Positions 1 to 8,343 of a DNA stretch of 64,000 bases are shown here, one piece after another. A program made the translations under genes and the position numbers. This DNA comes from Myxococcus sp. RHSTA-1-4. GTDB lineage: Bacteria > Myxococcota > Myxococcia > Myxococcales > Myxococcaceae. The stretch spans positions 124,001 to 188,000 of the forward strand of contig NZ_JAIQDG010000011.1 of assembly GCF_020037125.1 (NCBI RefSeq), written 5' to 3'. Each line of letters opens with the position of its first letter. Within the stretch, counting starts at the first letter, position 1. A model generated the notes under the pieces. The model did no database searches and had not been told where the DNA came from. It saw nothing but the letters and a program-made list of their open reading frames with translations.

Positions 1-1566
1 GCGCTTCGAATGGGACAACGGGCCGAACACGTCGCTGGCGCCCACGCCCAGGTCATCCGAAGTGGGCCGCAGGCCGATGTTGTTGAAGCCCTTGTCGATG
101 ATGTTGCCGTCGCGGTTGCGCACCGGGCCGTTGGCCGCGGCGGTGATGCGGCGCACGGAGGCGTCGGTCAGCTCGGCGGACTCGTGGCAGTTCGAGCAGC
201 GGATGTTCGTGGGCCCGCGCGTGCGGTCATTGAAGAGGTGCGCGCCGAAGAGCGCCTGCCGGCTGATGTGATTCGGCGCGGTGTTCGTCCACGGGTTCAG
301 GGCCGGGTCCGTGGCGGCGGGGTGCTCGCGGCGGAAGCGGTCCCACGGCGTGTCATCCGAGACGAGCGTCGCCTCGTACATCTGGATGGCGATGCCGAAG
401 AAGAGGCTGAAGTTGTACTGCAGCAGCGTGTACTCCTCGGTCGCCGGGTCGTCGTCCGCGTACCTGACGACGGTGCGCGTCCCATCCGGAGCCACCTGGA
501 TGAGCCGGCGCGAGCGCCACCACACGTCGTGGAAGGCAGCCTTCACCAGGGCGTTGTACGTCGGCACGTCGAGCCCCGGCTGCGGCCAGCGGCTCAGCGG
601 GCCCAGCACGCTGTCCGTCGGGTCCACCTGCTGGAGCGCGAGCGGGCGGACCTTCTCCATCCGCCGGGCCACCTTCCGCGACGCCTTCGCGAGCGCGCGG
701 CCCACGTCCAGCGGGGTGCGCCCGGGCGCCGCCATCTCCAAATCACTCACGATGGGACCCACGGCCTGGGACGCGAGGCTCGAGTTCGCCAGCTCGACGC
801 GCACCTCCACCGGGTTGCGCGGGTCATCCGCGCGGAACACCTTCGCGTCCGGGTCCCGGGTGCCGAATGGGTTCACCCCGTTGAAGACGCTCTCCGCGCG
901 GCCATCCCAGAACTGGCGGTGGTTGAAGACGGCGTTGATGACCGACGGGGTGTTGCGGGGCTCCACCCGGCGCGCCTTCACGAAGCCCAGCCCGAAGCCC
1001 TGCGGGTCCAGTCCCGGCGCCAGCCAGTGCACGCCCTGCGACGAGACGACGTCGTTGCTGTCCGTCGCCGGGTCCAGCGCTCCGCGCACGCCCGGGACGG
1101 CCAGCCGCGTCAGGGGGAAGTCCGAGGCCTGGAGCTGGTGGTTCGGCCCGCCGGTGGTGAAGGTGAGGTCGGCGTCCGGCGTGCGCTTCAGGCCCGGGCT
1201 GAGCTGGTTCTTCGAGCGCGGGTCCGCGCCGGCCCGGAAGTGGCAGCTCGCGCATGCCGTCTTCCCGTCACTGCCGACCTGCATGTCCCAGAAGAGCGCC
1301 TTGCCCAGCGCAATCGCGGCCTGCTCGTCCTTCACGAAGTCACCGAGGTTCGGCGGCTTCGGCACGGAGATGGCGCGCAAATCTCCTGGCAGGTTGCTCA
1401 AGTCACTCGCGGGCGGCGGGTTCTGCACGCGGGGGATGCCCTCCTCCAGCGCGCGGGTGGCTGTTCCCAGCCGGCCCTCCGGCGTCGCACTGCCCGCGTC
1501 GCCACAGCCGAGGGCCCCCACCACGAGGCTCCCCAGCACTGCTCCAACGTACGGCTTGATTGTCAT
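1..1566 (-). CDS. Di-heme cytochrome c peroxidase-family lipoprotein (3' end outside window)
   Basis: The reading frame runs from an ATG at 1566 off the left edge, giving 522 codons without a stop. It begins with a short hydrophobic segment ending in a lipobox-like ALGC, so export and lipidation are likely. Two c-type heme motifs are visible, CASCH near residue 105 and CSNCH near residue 455. Between them is a block typical of the bacterial di-heme peroxidase/MauG family (NTPSVINAVFNHRQFWDGRAE in two pieces: NTPSVINAVF and FWDGRAES). The likely role is periplasmic peroxide reduction or oxidation of a partner substrate. At more than 520 residues it is longer than classical CcpA (about 330), and the motifs are far apart, so the substrate may differ. 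It sits alone, with a 200-base gap upstream. Confidence 0.8.
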   Translation of the reverse strand, partial: MTIKPYVGAVLGSLVVGALGCGDAGSATPEGRLGTATRALEEGIPRVQNPPPASDLSNLPGDLRAISVPKPPNLGDFVKDEQAAIALGKALFWDMQVGSDGKTACASCHFRAGADPRSKNQLSPGLKRTPDADLTFTTGGPNHQLQASDFPLTRLAVPGVRGALDPATDSNDVVSSQGVHWLAPGLDPQGFGLGFVKARRVEPRNTPSVINAVFNHRQFWDGRAESVFNGVNPFGTRDPDAKVFRADDPRNPVEVRVELANSSLASQAVGPIVSDLEMAAPGRTPLDVGRALAKASRKVARRMEKVRPLALQQVDPTDSVLGPLSRWPQPGLDVPTYNALVKAAFHDVWWRSRRLIQVAPDGTRTVVRYADDDPATEEYTLLQYNFSLFFGIAIQMYEATLVSDDTPWDRFRREHPAATDPALNPWTNTAPNHISRQALFGAHLFNDRTRGPTNIRCSNCHESAELTDASVRRITAAANGPVRNRDGNIIDKGFNNIGLRPTSDDLGVGASDVFGPLSHSKR

Positions 1567-1683
1567 GGACTCCCCCTCGCTGCACTGTTCAGCGGCCGAC
1601 AGACTCTAGGGGAGGAGACTGACAATCAAGTTGCAGCAGTTTCCCGGCGCAACCTTCGTGAAGGACGGGTTCTCCCGAGCGCG

Positions 1684-1706
1684 CCTACCACTCGGCCTGT
1701 GCGAAG
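1684..1706. repeat. 23-bp direct repeat, copy 1 (orphan)
   Basis: These 23 bases are identical to 2936-2958, which is the 3' end of the patatin gene including its stop codon (encoding FAQAEW-stop on the minus strand). In this copy nothing upstream in the frame resembles patatin, so it is an orphan fragment. The pair brackets a visibly lower-GC two-gene segment. Confidence 0.85.
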
Positions 1707-1782
1707 ACCTCACGTTGATCCGGCGTGGGGGGGACGCCCCCAGCGGCAGCGTGCGCGGGCGCCGCTTCGAGCGCGTTCCGGG

Positions 1783-2211
1783 TCAAGGCTGAACCGCGAG
1801 GATGCGCCACTGACGTACGTCGATGGCGTAGGTGGCGCCCGCATCGAGGACAACCGCCCTTTCTTCCTCGGAGCACGCGTCCGGATTGAAGACGAAGCGC
1901 ACGAACACCACCCCGTCGGTACCGGGAGCAGCCAACACATCGAAGGACTGGCGTCGGTAGAGACACTGCTCGGTGGGAGTGGCTCCGCGATGGGGGCGAG
2001 TTCCTGGAGGGCGGAAGTCGTCCATCGCGAGCTGAATCGCGGCGGCGATGGTTCCGGAGAGTTCGTTCAGCCCTTCCGCTGGAAGCTGGTCTGGGAACTG
2101 GACCCGTGCCGCCTCTTCAGGCGGAGCATGGACTGGGCGCTCGTGCCGGTGCAGGAGCGCGCATGAGGATGACAGGAGGCAGAAAGTGAGCAGCAGGAGG
2201 TGCTTCATCAT
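1783..2211 (-). CDS. Small putative lipoprotein of unknown function
   Basis: I do not recognise this 142-residue protein. It starts with a hydrophobic segment ending in LSSSC, a lipobox-like sequence with an atypical Ser at -3, so outer-membrane or periplasmic anchoring is plausible. The mature part contains two further cysteines that might pair (in TEQCLYRR and NPDACSEE) and ends in a short beta-rich stretch. The start at 2211 places the signal at the N-terminus; an in-frame ATG at 2253 would overlap the end of the upstream JAMM gene. It lies 31 bases downstream of that gene on the same strand, so the two are probably co-transcribed. Codon use is less GC-rich than in neighbouring genes. Confidence 0.6.
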   Translation of the reverse strand: MMKHLLLLTFCLLSSSCALLHRHERPVHAPPEEAARVQFPDQLPAEGLNELSGTIAAAIQLAMDDFRPPGTRPHRGATPTEQCLYRRQSFDVLAAPGTDGVVFVRFVFNPDACSEEERAVVLDAGATYAIDVRQWRILAVQP

Positions 2212-2242
2212 CGGTCCCGTCCGGAGGCCTGGCCTTGTTGTT

Positions 2243-2863
2243 CTATTCATCAACGAAGGTCATCCGCCCCGACTTCTTGTCTTCGGGCTTGATGTACGCG
2301 GTCAGCACCCACTTCTTTTCTCGCCGCACATACACCTCGCCGGGGCGATCCTCGTTCAGATAGGGAATCAGCTTCATCACGGTGCAGGATGAATCGAACT
2401 GGATTCGGACGTGGTAGAGTTGAAGGTTGGCTCGTCTGTCTTCCTCTGACAGGGCAGAGGGGGCCCATGGATGGCTGTGGTAGTCCCCCCAGAAAACCGC
2501 CCGGCCTCGCGCATCGTTGACGTAGCGAGGAGGCTGGCACTTCTTCTTCCTGGCCGGTCCGACCAGCACTATCGGAGCCAACGGAGAGGGATGGCTTGCA
2601 TGGTACACGCCGTCACCGAGGGAGTAGATGACTCCGCAATACTCCTGCCCATAGTCCCCCGCGGTGGCTCGGGGCAACCTCACGATGGCTGGACAGAGTT
2701 GGTCGATGACGTCGTCGACGTTGCGTGACGGTTCTATCTCCGGCCAGGGACCGCGTACCCACACCTCCTTTCCCTTGAACCCGTAGTTCTCGGTTTCATC
2801 GGTCCGGGTTGCTCCGGTGGAGCAAGCCGTCACCGCCAGCAGAGCCATCCTGAATCGCCGCAT
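2243..2863 (-). CDS. JAMM/DUF4329-like metalloprotease-fold lipoprotein
   Basis: The 206-residue product has a short signal ending in VTAC, a good lipobox. It carries a complete JAMM-type motif: a Glu in QEYCGVIY (residue 74 from this start), then HSHP (His129 and His131), Ser139 and Asp142, with the classical HxH-x7-S-x2-D spacing. JAMM proteins are zinc isopeptidases or deamidating/peptidase domains. The ECGxIY-like beginning also resembles DUF4329, a JAB-related domain seen in polymorphic-toxin contexts. A secreted, lipidated JAMM protein is unusual, since most act in the cytosol. It is the first gene of the low-GC pair inside the 23-bp repeats. The start was chosen to place the signal first; an upstream ATG at 2899 is possible. 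Confidence 0.65.
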   Translation of the reverse strand: MRRFRMALLAVTACSTGATRTDETENYGFKGKEVWVRGPWPEIEPSRNVDDVIDQLCPAIVRLPRATAGDYGQEYCGVIYSLGDGVYHASHPSPLAPIVLVGPARKKKCQPPRYVNDARGRAVFWGDYHSHPWAPSALSEEDRRANLQLYHVRIQFDSSCTVMKLIPYLNEDRPGEVYVRREKKWVLTAYIKPEDKKSGRMTFVDE

Positions 2864-2935
2864 GAGTCGATGCCCGATGTGCGCTCCCCGGCCATTCAAG
2901 GGGGAGCGGAGTAGCTCCGCATCCGTGTCCAGCCC

Positions 2936-2958
2936 CCTACCACTCGGCCTGTGCGAAG
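2936..2958. repeat. 23-bp direct repeat, copy 2 (patatin 3' end)
   Basis: This copy is identical to 1684-1706 and contains the last codons and stop of the patatin gene. The similarity stops sharply on both sides. Confidence 0.85.
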
Positions 2959-3815
2959 GGCAGCGGAGGCCGCGCCAGGGCGCGCTCGGCGGACAGGCGC
3001 CCCTGGTCCAAAGCGTCGAAGCCGCGCTCCATGGTGGTGGGCGTCACCGGTGGCAGGTTGGAGACGACGACATAGACGGGCACCTGGCGCTGCTCCAGCA
3101 CGGAGAGCTGGAGGCGGAAGTGGTCTCTGCGCAGCGCCGCCGAGCCCGCGGCCAGGCCCTGCGCGTACGCCATGGGCCCGCCCACCACCTTGCGCGTCCG
3201 GCTGGGCAGGAAGTGCACGAGGATGGCGTCCAGCTCCTTGCCCACCGCGCTCTCGTTGAGTGACAGCGCGGGCGCCTTGTCCACGAGCCCGCCGTCCCAG
3301 TACAGGTTGCCCTCCAGCGGCACCGCGCGGAACAGGCCCGGATAGGCGCAGGTGGCGTGGACGCGAGGAGCCAGCTCGCCCGAGGTGAAGACCTCGTGCC
3401 GGCCCAGCGTGAGATTGGAGGCCACCAGCAGCAACGGGGTCGGCAGCTCCTCGAAGGTGCGCACCGCCAGCGTGTCCTCCAAGAGCCGCCGGAAGCGCTC
3501 GCCCTTGAGCAGCCCCGTGGGCCCGTGCCCCGCCGCGCCCGCGTTCAGCACCGCGCCAATCGGGTCCGGGTCCCAGAAGTTGGCCCGCGTCTGCCGCAGC
3601 ACCAGCTCTTCAATCGCGTGCACCGGCGTCCCCGCCGCCGCGTACGCCGCCACCATGCCACCCGCGGACGTGCCCGCGTACGCGCGGGGCTTCAGCCCCG
3701 AGGCCGCCAGCCCCTTGAGGAAGCCAGCGTGCCCATAGAAGCCGAAGTAGCCCGCGGAGAGGACCAGGCCGAACCGTTTGCCTTCGAGGAGTTGCTGCAG
3801 GGTGGGAGGCGGCAT
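2937..3815 (-). CDS. Patatin-like phospholipase (RssA-like)
   Basis: This is a 292-residue protein of the patatin family, serine lipid acyl hydrolases with a Ser-Asp dyad. The nucleophile elbow GTSAGG is at about residues 48-53 and the dyad motif DGG lies in YWDGGLVDKAP. The N-terminal glycine loop reads SAGYFGFYGHAG rather than the usual GGG, a variant that affects the oxyanion hole. There is no signal peptide, so it should act in the cytoplasm on phospholipid. The ATG at 3815 has a GGAGA ribosome site and keeps the gene clear of the divergent regulator; a longer frame to 3935 would run into that gene. Its final 23 bases are duplicated 1.25 kb away. Confidence 0.85.
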   Translation of the reverse strand: MPPPTLQQLLEGKRFGLVLSAGYFGFYGHAGFLKGLAASGLKPRAYAGTSAGGMVAAYAAAGTPVHAIEELVLRQTRANFWDPDPIGAVLNAGAAGHGPTGLLKGERFRRLLEDTLAVRTFEELPTPLLLVASNLTLGRHEVFTSGELAPRVHATCAYPGLFRAVPLEGNLYWDGGLVDKAPALSLNESAVGKELDAILVHFLPSRTRKVVGGPMAYAQGLAAGSAALRRDHFRLQLSVLEQRQVPVYVVVSNLPPVTPTTMERGFDALDQGRLSAERALARPPLPFAQAEW

Positions 3816-3887
3816 GTCTCCACATGTACGCCACTGTCCGGAATCAGGCAACGCGACGCGTCGAGAGCCCCCTTGTCCCGCGCCTGG

Positions 3888-3907
3888 GCATCGACATATG
3901 TTGATGC
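3888..3907. promoter_or_regulatory. Near-perfect 20-bp palindrome, candidate SahR-type operator
   Basis: The sequence GCATCGACAT/ATGTTGATGC is an inverted repeat with 9 of 10 matching positions and a central ACATATGT. It ends 6 bases before the ATG of the ArsR-methyltransferase gene, replacing a normal Shine-Dalgarno region. ArsR-family operators are typically such palindromes near the start of the autoregulated operon. Binding here would shut off both the regulator and the coupled metH. Confidence 0.6.
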
Positions 3908-3913
3908 GGCGAT

Positions 3914-4810
3914 ATGGAAGAGCTGTCCCAATCATTCCGGGTGCTCGGAGACCCGACGCGGCTGCGCATCCTCCGGCTGGTGGCCGAGGCTCCGCTGAAC
4001 GTGACGGAGCTGGTGTCCCTGGTGGGGGTGGCGCAGTCCTCGGTGTCGCACCACCTGGGCAAGCTGAAGGGCCTGGGGCTCCTGCGCGAGGAGCGGCAGG
4101 CGGGCTTCAGCTACTACTCGCTGGCGCTGGAGCAGGGGGACGCCCGCTGGCCCCTCATCCGGATGGCCCGGGAGGCCGAGGACGCGGCGGGTGACTCGGC
4201 GCGGCTGAAGGACTTGCTGCGCGCGCGCGAGGACCGGCAGGCGCTCAACGAGCGGCTCCTGGAGCCGGGCCAGTCCTGGTTCCTGTGGGCCGGGGCGCTG
4301 GCGTCGCTGCTGCCGCCGCTGGACGTGGCGGACTTCGGCTGCGGCACCGGTGTGCTGAGCGTGGCCATCGCGCGGTGGGCGCGGCACGTGTGGGCCATCG
4401 ACCAGAACGCGGACGCGCTGGTGCAGGCCCGCGAGCGCGCCGGCCGCGAGGGCCTCACCAACATCACCTTCCTGTGCGAGGACCTGCACCGCCTGTCGCT
4501 GAAGGCGCGGCGGATGGACCTCGTCGTGATTTCGCAGAGCCTCCACCATGTGGAGTCCCCCTCGGCGGTGCTGGCCGAGGCCGCGCGCCTCCTCAAGCCG
4601 GGCGGCCGGCTGGTGGTGCTGGAGCTGATGCCGCACGAGGAGCGCTGGGTGCTGGAGCGGCTGGGCCACCGGCACCTGGGCTTCGCACCCGAATCCCTCG
4701 AAGCCGCCCTGCGCGAGGCCGGCTTCACGTCCCTTACCCGCGAGACGCACGCGCGCGACGGGGCCAGTCCCTTCCGCGTCTTCCTGTTGACTGGAGTCAA
4801 GCCATCATGA
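3914..4810 (+). CDS. ArsR-family regulator fused to a SAM-dependent methyltransferase domain (SahR-like)
   Basis: This is a 298-residue fusion. Residues 1-85 form an ArsR winged helix (RVLGDPTRLRILRLV, then the recognition helix around QSSVSHHLGKLKGLGLL). Residues 125-290 form a class I methyltransferase with motif I VADFGCGTG and an acidic strand end AIDQNAD. The N-terminal domain has no metal-binding cysteines. This architecture matches SahR, a SAH-responsive repressor of methionine and SAM-cycle genes in Proteobacteria; there the methyltransferase fold is thought to be the ligand sensor. The stop overlaps the metH start (ATGA), so the two genes are translationally coupled, and a palindrome covers the leader. 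The ligand (SAH or SAM) is inferred. Confidence 0.85.
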   Translation: MEELSQSFRVLGDPTRLRILRLVAEAPLNVTELVSLVGVAQSSVSHHLGKLKGLGLLREERQAGFSYYSLALEQGDARWPLIRMAREAEDAAGDSARLKDLLRAREDRQALNERLLEPGQSWFLWAGALASLLPPLDVADFGCGTGVLSVAIARWARHVWAIDQNADALVQARERAGREGLTNITFLCEDLHRLSLKARRMDLVVISQSLHHVESPSAVLAEAARLLKPGGRLVVLELMPHEERWVLERLGHRHLGFAPESLEAALREAGFTSLTRETHARDGASPFRVFLLTGVKPS

Positions 4811-7800
4811 CGACCCACCTGCCCACCGCACTGCCGCCCCCCGCTGGTGAGAATGGCCGCCGAGTGGAGGCCCTGCGCGCCGCGATGCGCGAGCGCGTGC
4901 TGGTGCTGGACGGCGCCATGGGCACGCTGCTCCAGGGGCACGACCTCAAGGCGGCGGACTTCGGCGGCGCGGAGTACGAGGGCTGCAACGAGCACCTCGT
5001 CCTCACCCGGCCGGACATCATCGAGAACATCCACGCGCGCTACTTCGCGGCGGGCGCGGACGTGACGGAGACGGATAGCTTCGGCGGCACGCCGCTGGTG
5101 CTCAACGAGTTCGGCCTGGGCCACAAGGCGCTCGAAATCAACGAGGCCTCCGCGCGGCTGGCCCGCAACGCCGCCGCCGCCGCCGAGGCCAGGGACGGGC
5201 GGGTGCGCTGGGTGGCGGGCTCCATCGGCCCCACCACCAAGGCCATCAGCGTCACCGGCGGCATCACCTTCGAGGAGCTGGTGGACAACTTCGCCGTGCA
5301 GGCCGAGGGGCTCGCGCGCGGCGGCTCGGACTACCTGCTGGTGGAGACGGCGCAGGACACGCGCAACGTGAAGGCGGCGCTGCTCGGCATCGAGCGGGCC
5401 TTCCAGAAGCTGGGCTACGCGCTGCCGGTGGCGGTGTCCGGCACGATTGAACCCATGGGGACGATGCTGGCGGGCCAGAGCGTGGAGAGCCTGGCCGCGT
5501 CGCTGGAGCACGCGGACCTCCTCTACCTGGGCCTCAACTGCGCCACCGGCCCGGACTTCATGACGGACCACATCCGCTCGCTGTCCGCGATGAGCGCCTT
5601 CCCGGTGTCGTGCGTGCCCAACGCCGGCCTGCCGGACGAGAACGGCCACTACCTGGAGACGCCGGAGATGATTGCCCGCTCCCTGCGGCGCTTCTGTGAG
5701 CAGGGCTGGCTCAACGTGGTGGGTGGCTGTTGCGGCACGCACGCGGGCCACATCGAGACGCTGGCGAAGGCCGTGCAGGGCCTGAAGCCGCGCACCGCCA
5801 CGCCCCGTCCCCGCGCCTCGCTGTCCGGCGTGGACTACGTGGAGGTGAAGGAGGACGAGCGGCCGCTCATCGTCGGTGAGCGCACCAACGTCATCGGCAG
5901 CAAGAAGTTCAAGGAGCTCATCGTCGCGGGCCAGCTCGACGACGCGTCGGAGATTGCCCGCGCGCAGGTGAAGCGCGGCGCGCAGGTCATCGACATCTGC
6001 CTCGCCAACCCGGACCGGGACGAGCTGGAGGACATGCGCCGCTTCCTGGAGGTGGTCGTCAAGAAGGTGCGCGTGCCCCTGATGATTGACTCCACGGACG
6101 AGCGCGTCATCGAGATGGCGCTCACGTACAGCCAGGGCAAGGCCATCATCAACTCGGTCAACCTGGAGGACGGGGAGGAGCGCTTCGAGAAGGTGGTGCC
6201 GCTGGCGCGCCGCTTCGGCGCGGCGCTGGTGGTGGGCTGCATCGACGAGACGGGCATGGCCGTCAATCGCCAGCGCAAGCTGGAGGTTGCGGAGCGCTCG
6301 TTCGAGCTGCTCACGAAGAAGTACGGCATGAAGCCGGAGGACCTGTACTTCGACCCGCTCGTCTTCCCGTGCGCCTCCGGCGACACGCAGTACACCGGCA
6401 GCGGCGTGGAGACGATTGAGGGCGTGCGCCTCATCAAGGAGCGCTTCCCTCGCTGCAAGACGGTGCTGGGCATCTCCAACGTGTCCTTCGGCCTGCCCAC
6501 CGCGGGCCGCGAGGTGCTCAACTCCGTCTTCCTCTACCACTGCGTCCAGGCGGGCCTGGACGCGGCGCTCGTCAACTCGGAGAAGCTGGAGCGCTACGCC
6601 TCGCTGCCGGAGGAGGAGCGCAAGCTGGCGGAGGACCTGCTCTACAACCGGGGCGAGGACCCGGTGACGCCCTTCGCCGCGCACTTCCGCGAGCGCAAGC
6701 CGGCCCGCGCTGCGGTGAGCACCCTGCCGCTGGAGGAGCGGCTGCAGCGCTACATCATCGAGGGCACGCGCGACGGCCTCGCCGCGGACCTGGAGGAGGC
6801 GCTGAAGAAGTACGCGCCGCTGGACATCATCAACGGCCCCCTGATGAAGGGCATGGACGAGGTGGGCCGCCTCTTCGCCGCCAACGAGCTCATCGTCGCG
6901 GAGGTGCTCCAGAGCGCCGAGTCCATGAAGGCGGCCGTGGGCTTCCTGGAGCCGTACATGAGCAAGGCCCAGGCGGCCACGCGCGGCAAGGTGGTGCTCG
7001 CCACGGTGAAGGGCGACGTGCACGACATCGGGAAGAACCTGGTGGAAATCATCCTCGCCAACAACGGCTTCCAGGTGGTGAACCTGGGCATCAAGGTTCC
7101 GCCGGAGCAACTGGTGCAGGCGGTGCGCGAGCACCGGCCGGACATCCTGGGCCTGTCGGGCCTGCTGGTGAAGAGCGCGCACCAGATGGTGGCCACCGCG
7201 GAGGACTTGAAGCGGGCCGGCGTGGAGACGCCGATTCTGGTGGGTGGCGCGGCGCTCAGCCGCAACTTCGTGGACCGCAACATCGCCCCGGCCTACGGCG
7301 GCGGCACGGTGGCCTACGCGCAGGACGCGATGAGCGGCCTGGACCTGGCGAAGCAGATTGTGGACCCGGGCTCGCACGAGAAGCTGCGCGGCGAGCTGGC
7401 CGCGCGCCGCGAGAAGCTGGCGCGCGAGGTGAAGGAGCGCCCGGCCGCGACGGCGCCCGTGTCCCGCCCGCGCAGCGCGGAAATCGCCGTCCTGGACAAG
7501 GTGCCGTCCGCGCCGGACTGGGAGCGGCACGTGCTGACGAACACGCCGCTGGACCACATCTGGAAGTTCATCAACCCGGTGATGCTGTACGGGCGGCACC
7601 TGGGCCTGCGCAGCTCGTCGCGCGCGCTGGGCACGCCGGCGGAGGCGGAGCTCGCGAAGACGGAGGAGGGCCGCAAGGCGCTCGCGCTGAAGGAGGCGGT
7701 GGAGGAGCTGAAGGGCATGCTGCGCGGCGGCACCATGCATGCGCGCGCCGTCTTCCAGTTCTTCCAGGCGGCCGGTGACGGCAACCGGGTGGTGCTCTTC

Positions 7801-8322
7801 GACGGGCGCACCGGGCAGGAGGCGGCGTCCTTCGACTTCCCGCGCCAGGACCGCGAGGGCGGGCTGTGCCTCGCGGACTACCTCCGGCCGCTGGAGGGCG
7901 GGCAGCCGAGGGACAACGTGGCCATGTTCGTCGTCACCGCGGGCGCCGGCATCCGCGAACTGGCCGAGGAGCTGAAGGCGAAGGGCGAGTTCCTGAAGAT
8001 GCACGCCGTGCAGGCGCTGGCGCTGGAGACGGCCGAGGCCTACGCGGAGATGCTGCACACGCAGCTGCGGAGCATGTGGGGGACGCCGGACCGCCCCGAC
8101 ATGACGATGCTGGAGCGCTTCCGCGCGGAGTACCCCGGCAAGCGCTACTCCTTCGGCTACCCCGCGTGCCCGCGCCTGGAGGACCAGGCGAAGCTGTTCG
8201 CCGCGCTGCGGCCGGAGGAAATCGGCGTGCAGCTCACCGACGGCTGCATGATGGAGCCGGAGGCCTCCGTCTCCGCCATCGTCTTCCACCACCCGCAGGC
8301 CTCGTACTTCTCCGTGACGTGA
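4807..8322 (+). CDS. metH: Cobalamin-dependent methionine synthase
   Basis: The 1171-residue enzyme transfers the methyl group of 5-methyltetrahydrofolate to homocysteine through cobalamin. All four modules are present. The homocysteine-binding domain has zinc cysteines in GLNCATGP (Cys245) and GGCCGTH (Cys308, Cys309). The pterin-binding domain starts near residue 350 (LIVGERTNVIGSKKF). The B12 domain has DVHDIGKN, with cobalt-ligand His739. The reactivation domain is at about 930-1171 (SFGYPACPRLEDQ). Length is close to E. coli MetH (1227). The ATG overlaps the stop of the upstream SahR-like gene, so expression should follow that regulator. A MetE-core-like gene lies 700 bases downstream. 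Confidence 0.97.
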   Translation: MTTHLPTALPPPAGENGRRVEALRAAMRERVLVLDGAMGTLLQGHDLKAADFGGAEYEGCNEHLVLTRPDIIENIHARYFAAGADVTETDSFGGTPLVLNEFGLGHKALEINEASARLARNAAAAAEARDGRVRWVAGSIGPTTKAISVTGGITFEELVDNFAVQAEGLARGGSDYLLVETAQDTRNVKAALLGIERAFQKLGYALPVAVSGTIEPMGTMLAGQSVESLAASLEHADLLYLGLNCATGPDFMTDHIRSLSAMSAFPVSCVPNAGLPDENGHYLETPEMIARSLRRFCEQGWLNVVGGCCGTHAGHIETLAKAVQGLKPRTATPRPRASLSGVDYVEVKEDERPLIVGERTNVIGSKKFKELIVAGQLDDASEIARAQVKRGAQVIDICLANPDRDELEDMRRFLEVVVKKVRVPLMIDSTDERVIEMALTYSQGKAIINSVNLEDGEERFEKVVPLARRFGAALVVGCIDETGMAVNRQRKLEVAERSFELLTKKYGMKPEDLYFDPLVFPCASGDTQYTGSGVETIEGVRLIKERFPRCKTVLGISNVSFGLPTAGREVLNSVFLYHCVQAGLDAALVNSEKLERYASLPEEERKLAEDLLYNRGEDPVTPFAAHFRERKPARAAVSTLPLEERLQRYIIEGTRDGLAADLEEALKKYAPLDIINGPLMKGMDEVGRLFAANELIVAEVLQSAESMKAAVGFLEPYMSKAQAATRGKVVLATVKGDVHDIGKNLVEIILANNGFQVVNLGIKVPPEQLVQAVREHRPDILGLSGLLVKSAHQMVATAEDLKRAGVETPILVGGAALSRNFVDRNIAPAYGGGTVAYAQDAMSGLDLAKQIVDPGSHEKLRGELAARREKLAREVKERPAATAPVSRPRSAEIAVLDKVPSAPDWERHVLTNTPLDHIWKFINPVMLYGRHLGLRSSSRALGTPAEAELAKTEEGRKALALKEAVEELKGMLRGGTMHARAVFQFFQAAGDGNRVVLFDGRTGQEAASFDFPRQDREGGLCLADYLRPLEGGQPRDNVAMFVVTAGAGIRELAEELKAKGEFLKMHAVQALALETAEAYAEMLHTQLRSMWGTPDRPDMTMLERFRAEYPGKRYSFGYPACPRLEDQAKLFAALRPEEIGVQLTDGCMMEPEASVSAIVFHHPQASYFSVT

Positions 8323-8343
8323 GCGGGGACGGAGGCCCCGCGT

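Larger units (their letters stand above)
1684..2958. mobile_element. Candidate genomic islet bounded by 23-bp direct repeats
   Basis: The segment between the two 23-bp repeats carries only two minus-strand lipoprotein genes. Its base composition is lower than its surroundings: the line 2221-2280 counts to about 53 percent GC, against about 70 percent elsewhere. The right repeat is the intact end of the patatin gene and the left is an orphan copy. This is the arrangement left when an element integrates at a gene's 3' end and restores it. No integrase or transposase is present, so any mobility would have to be supplied in trans. A simple duplication is the alternative. Confidence 0.45.

Noticed and set aside
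1685..1966. Small minus-strand gene ending in FAQAEW
   Set aside because: It only shares the last residues with patatin because of the 23-bp repeat, and it overlaps the better-supported lipoprotein gene.
4114..8292. Very long open frame opposite metH (and similar long frames opposite other genes)
   Set aside because: In GC-rich DNA the frames opposite real genes lack stops. Translation gives Arg/His/Leu/Ala-rich sequence without domains, while metH on the other strand is unmistakable.
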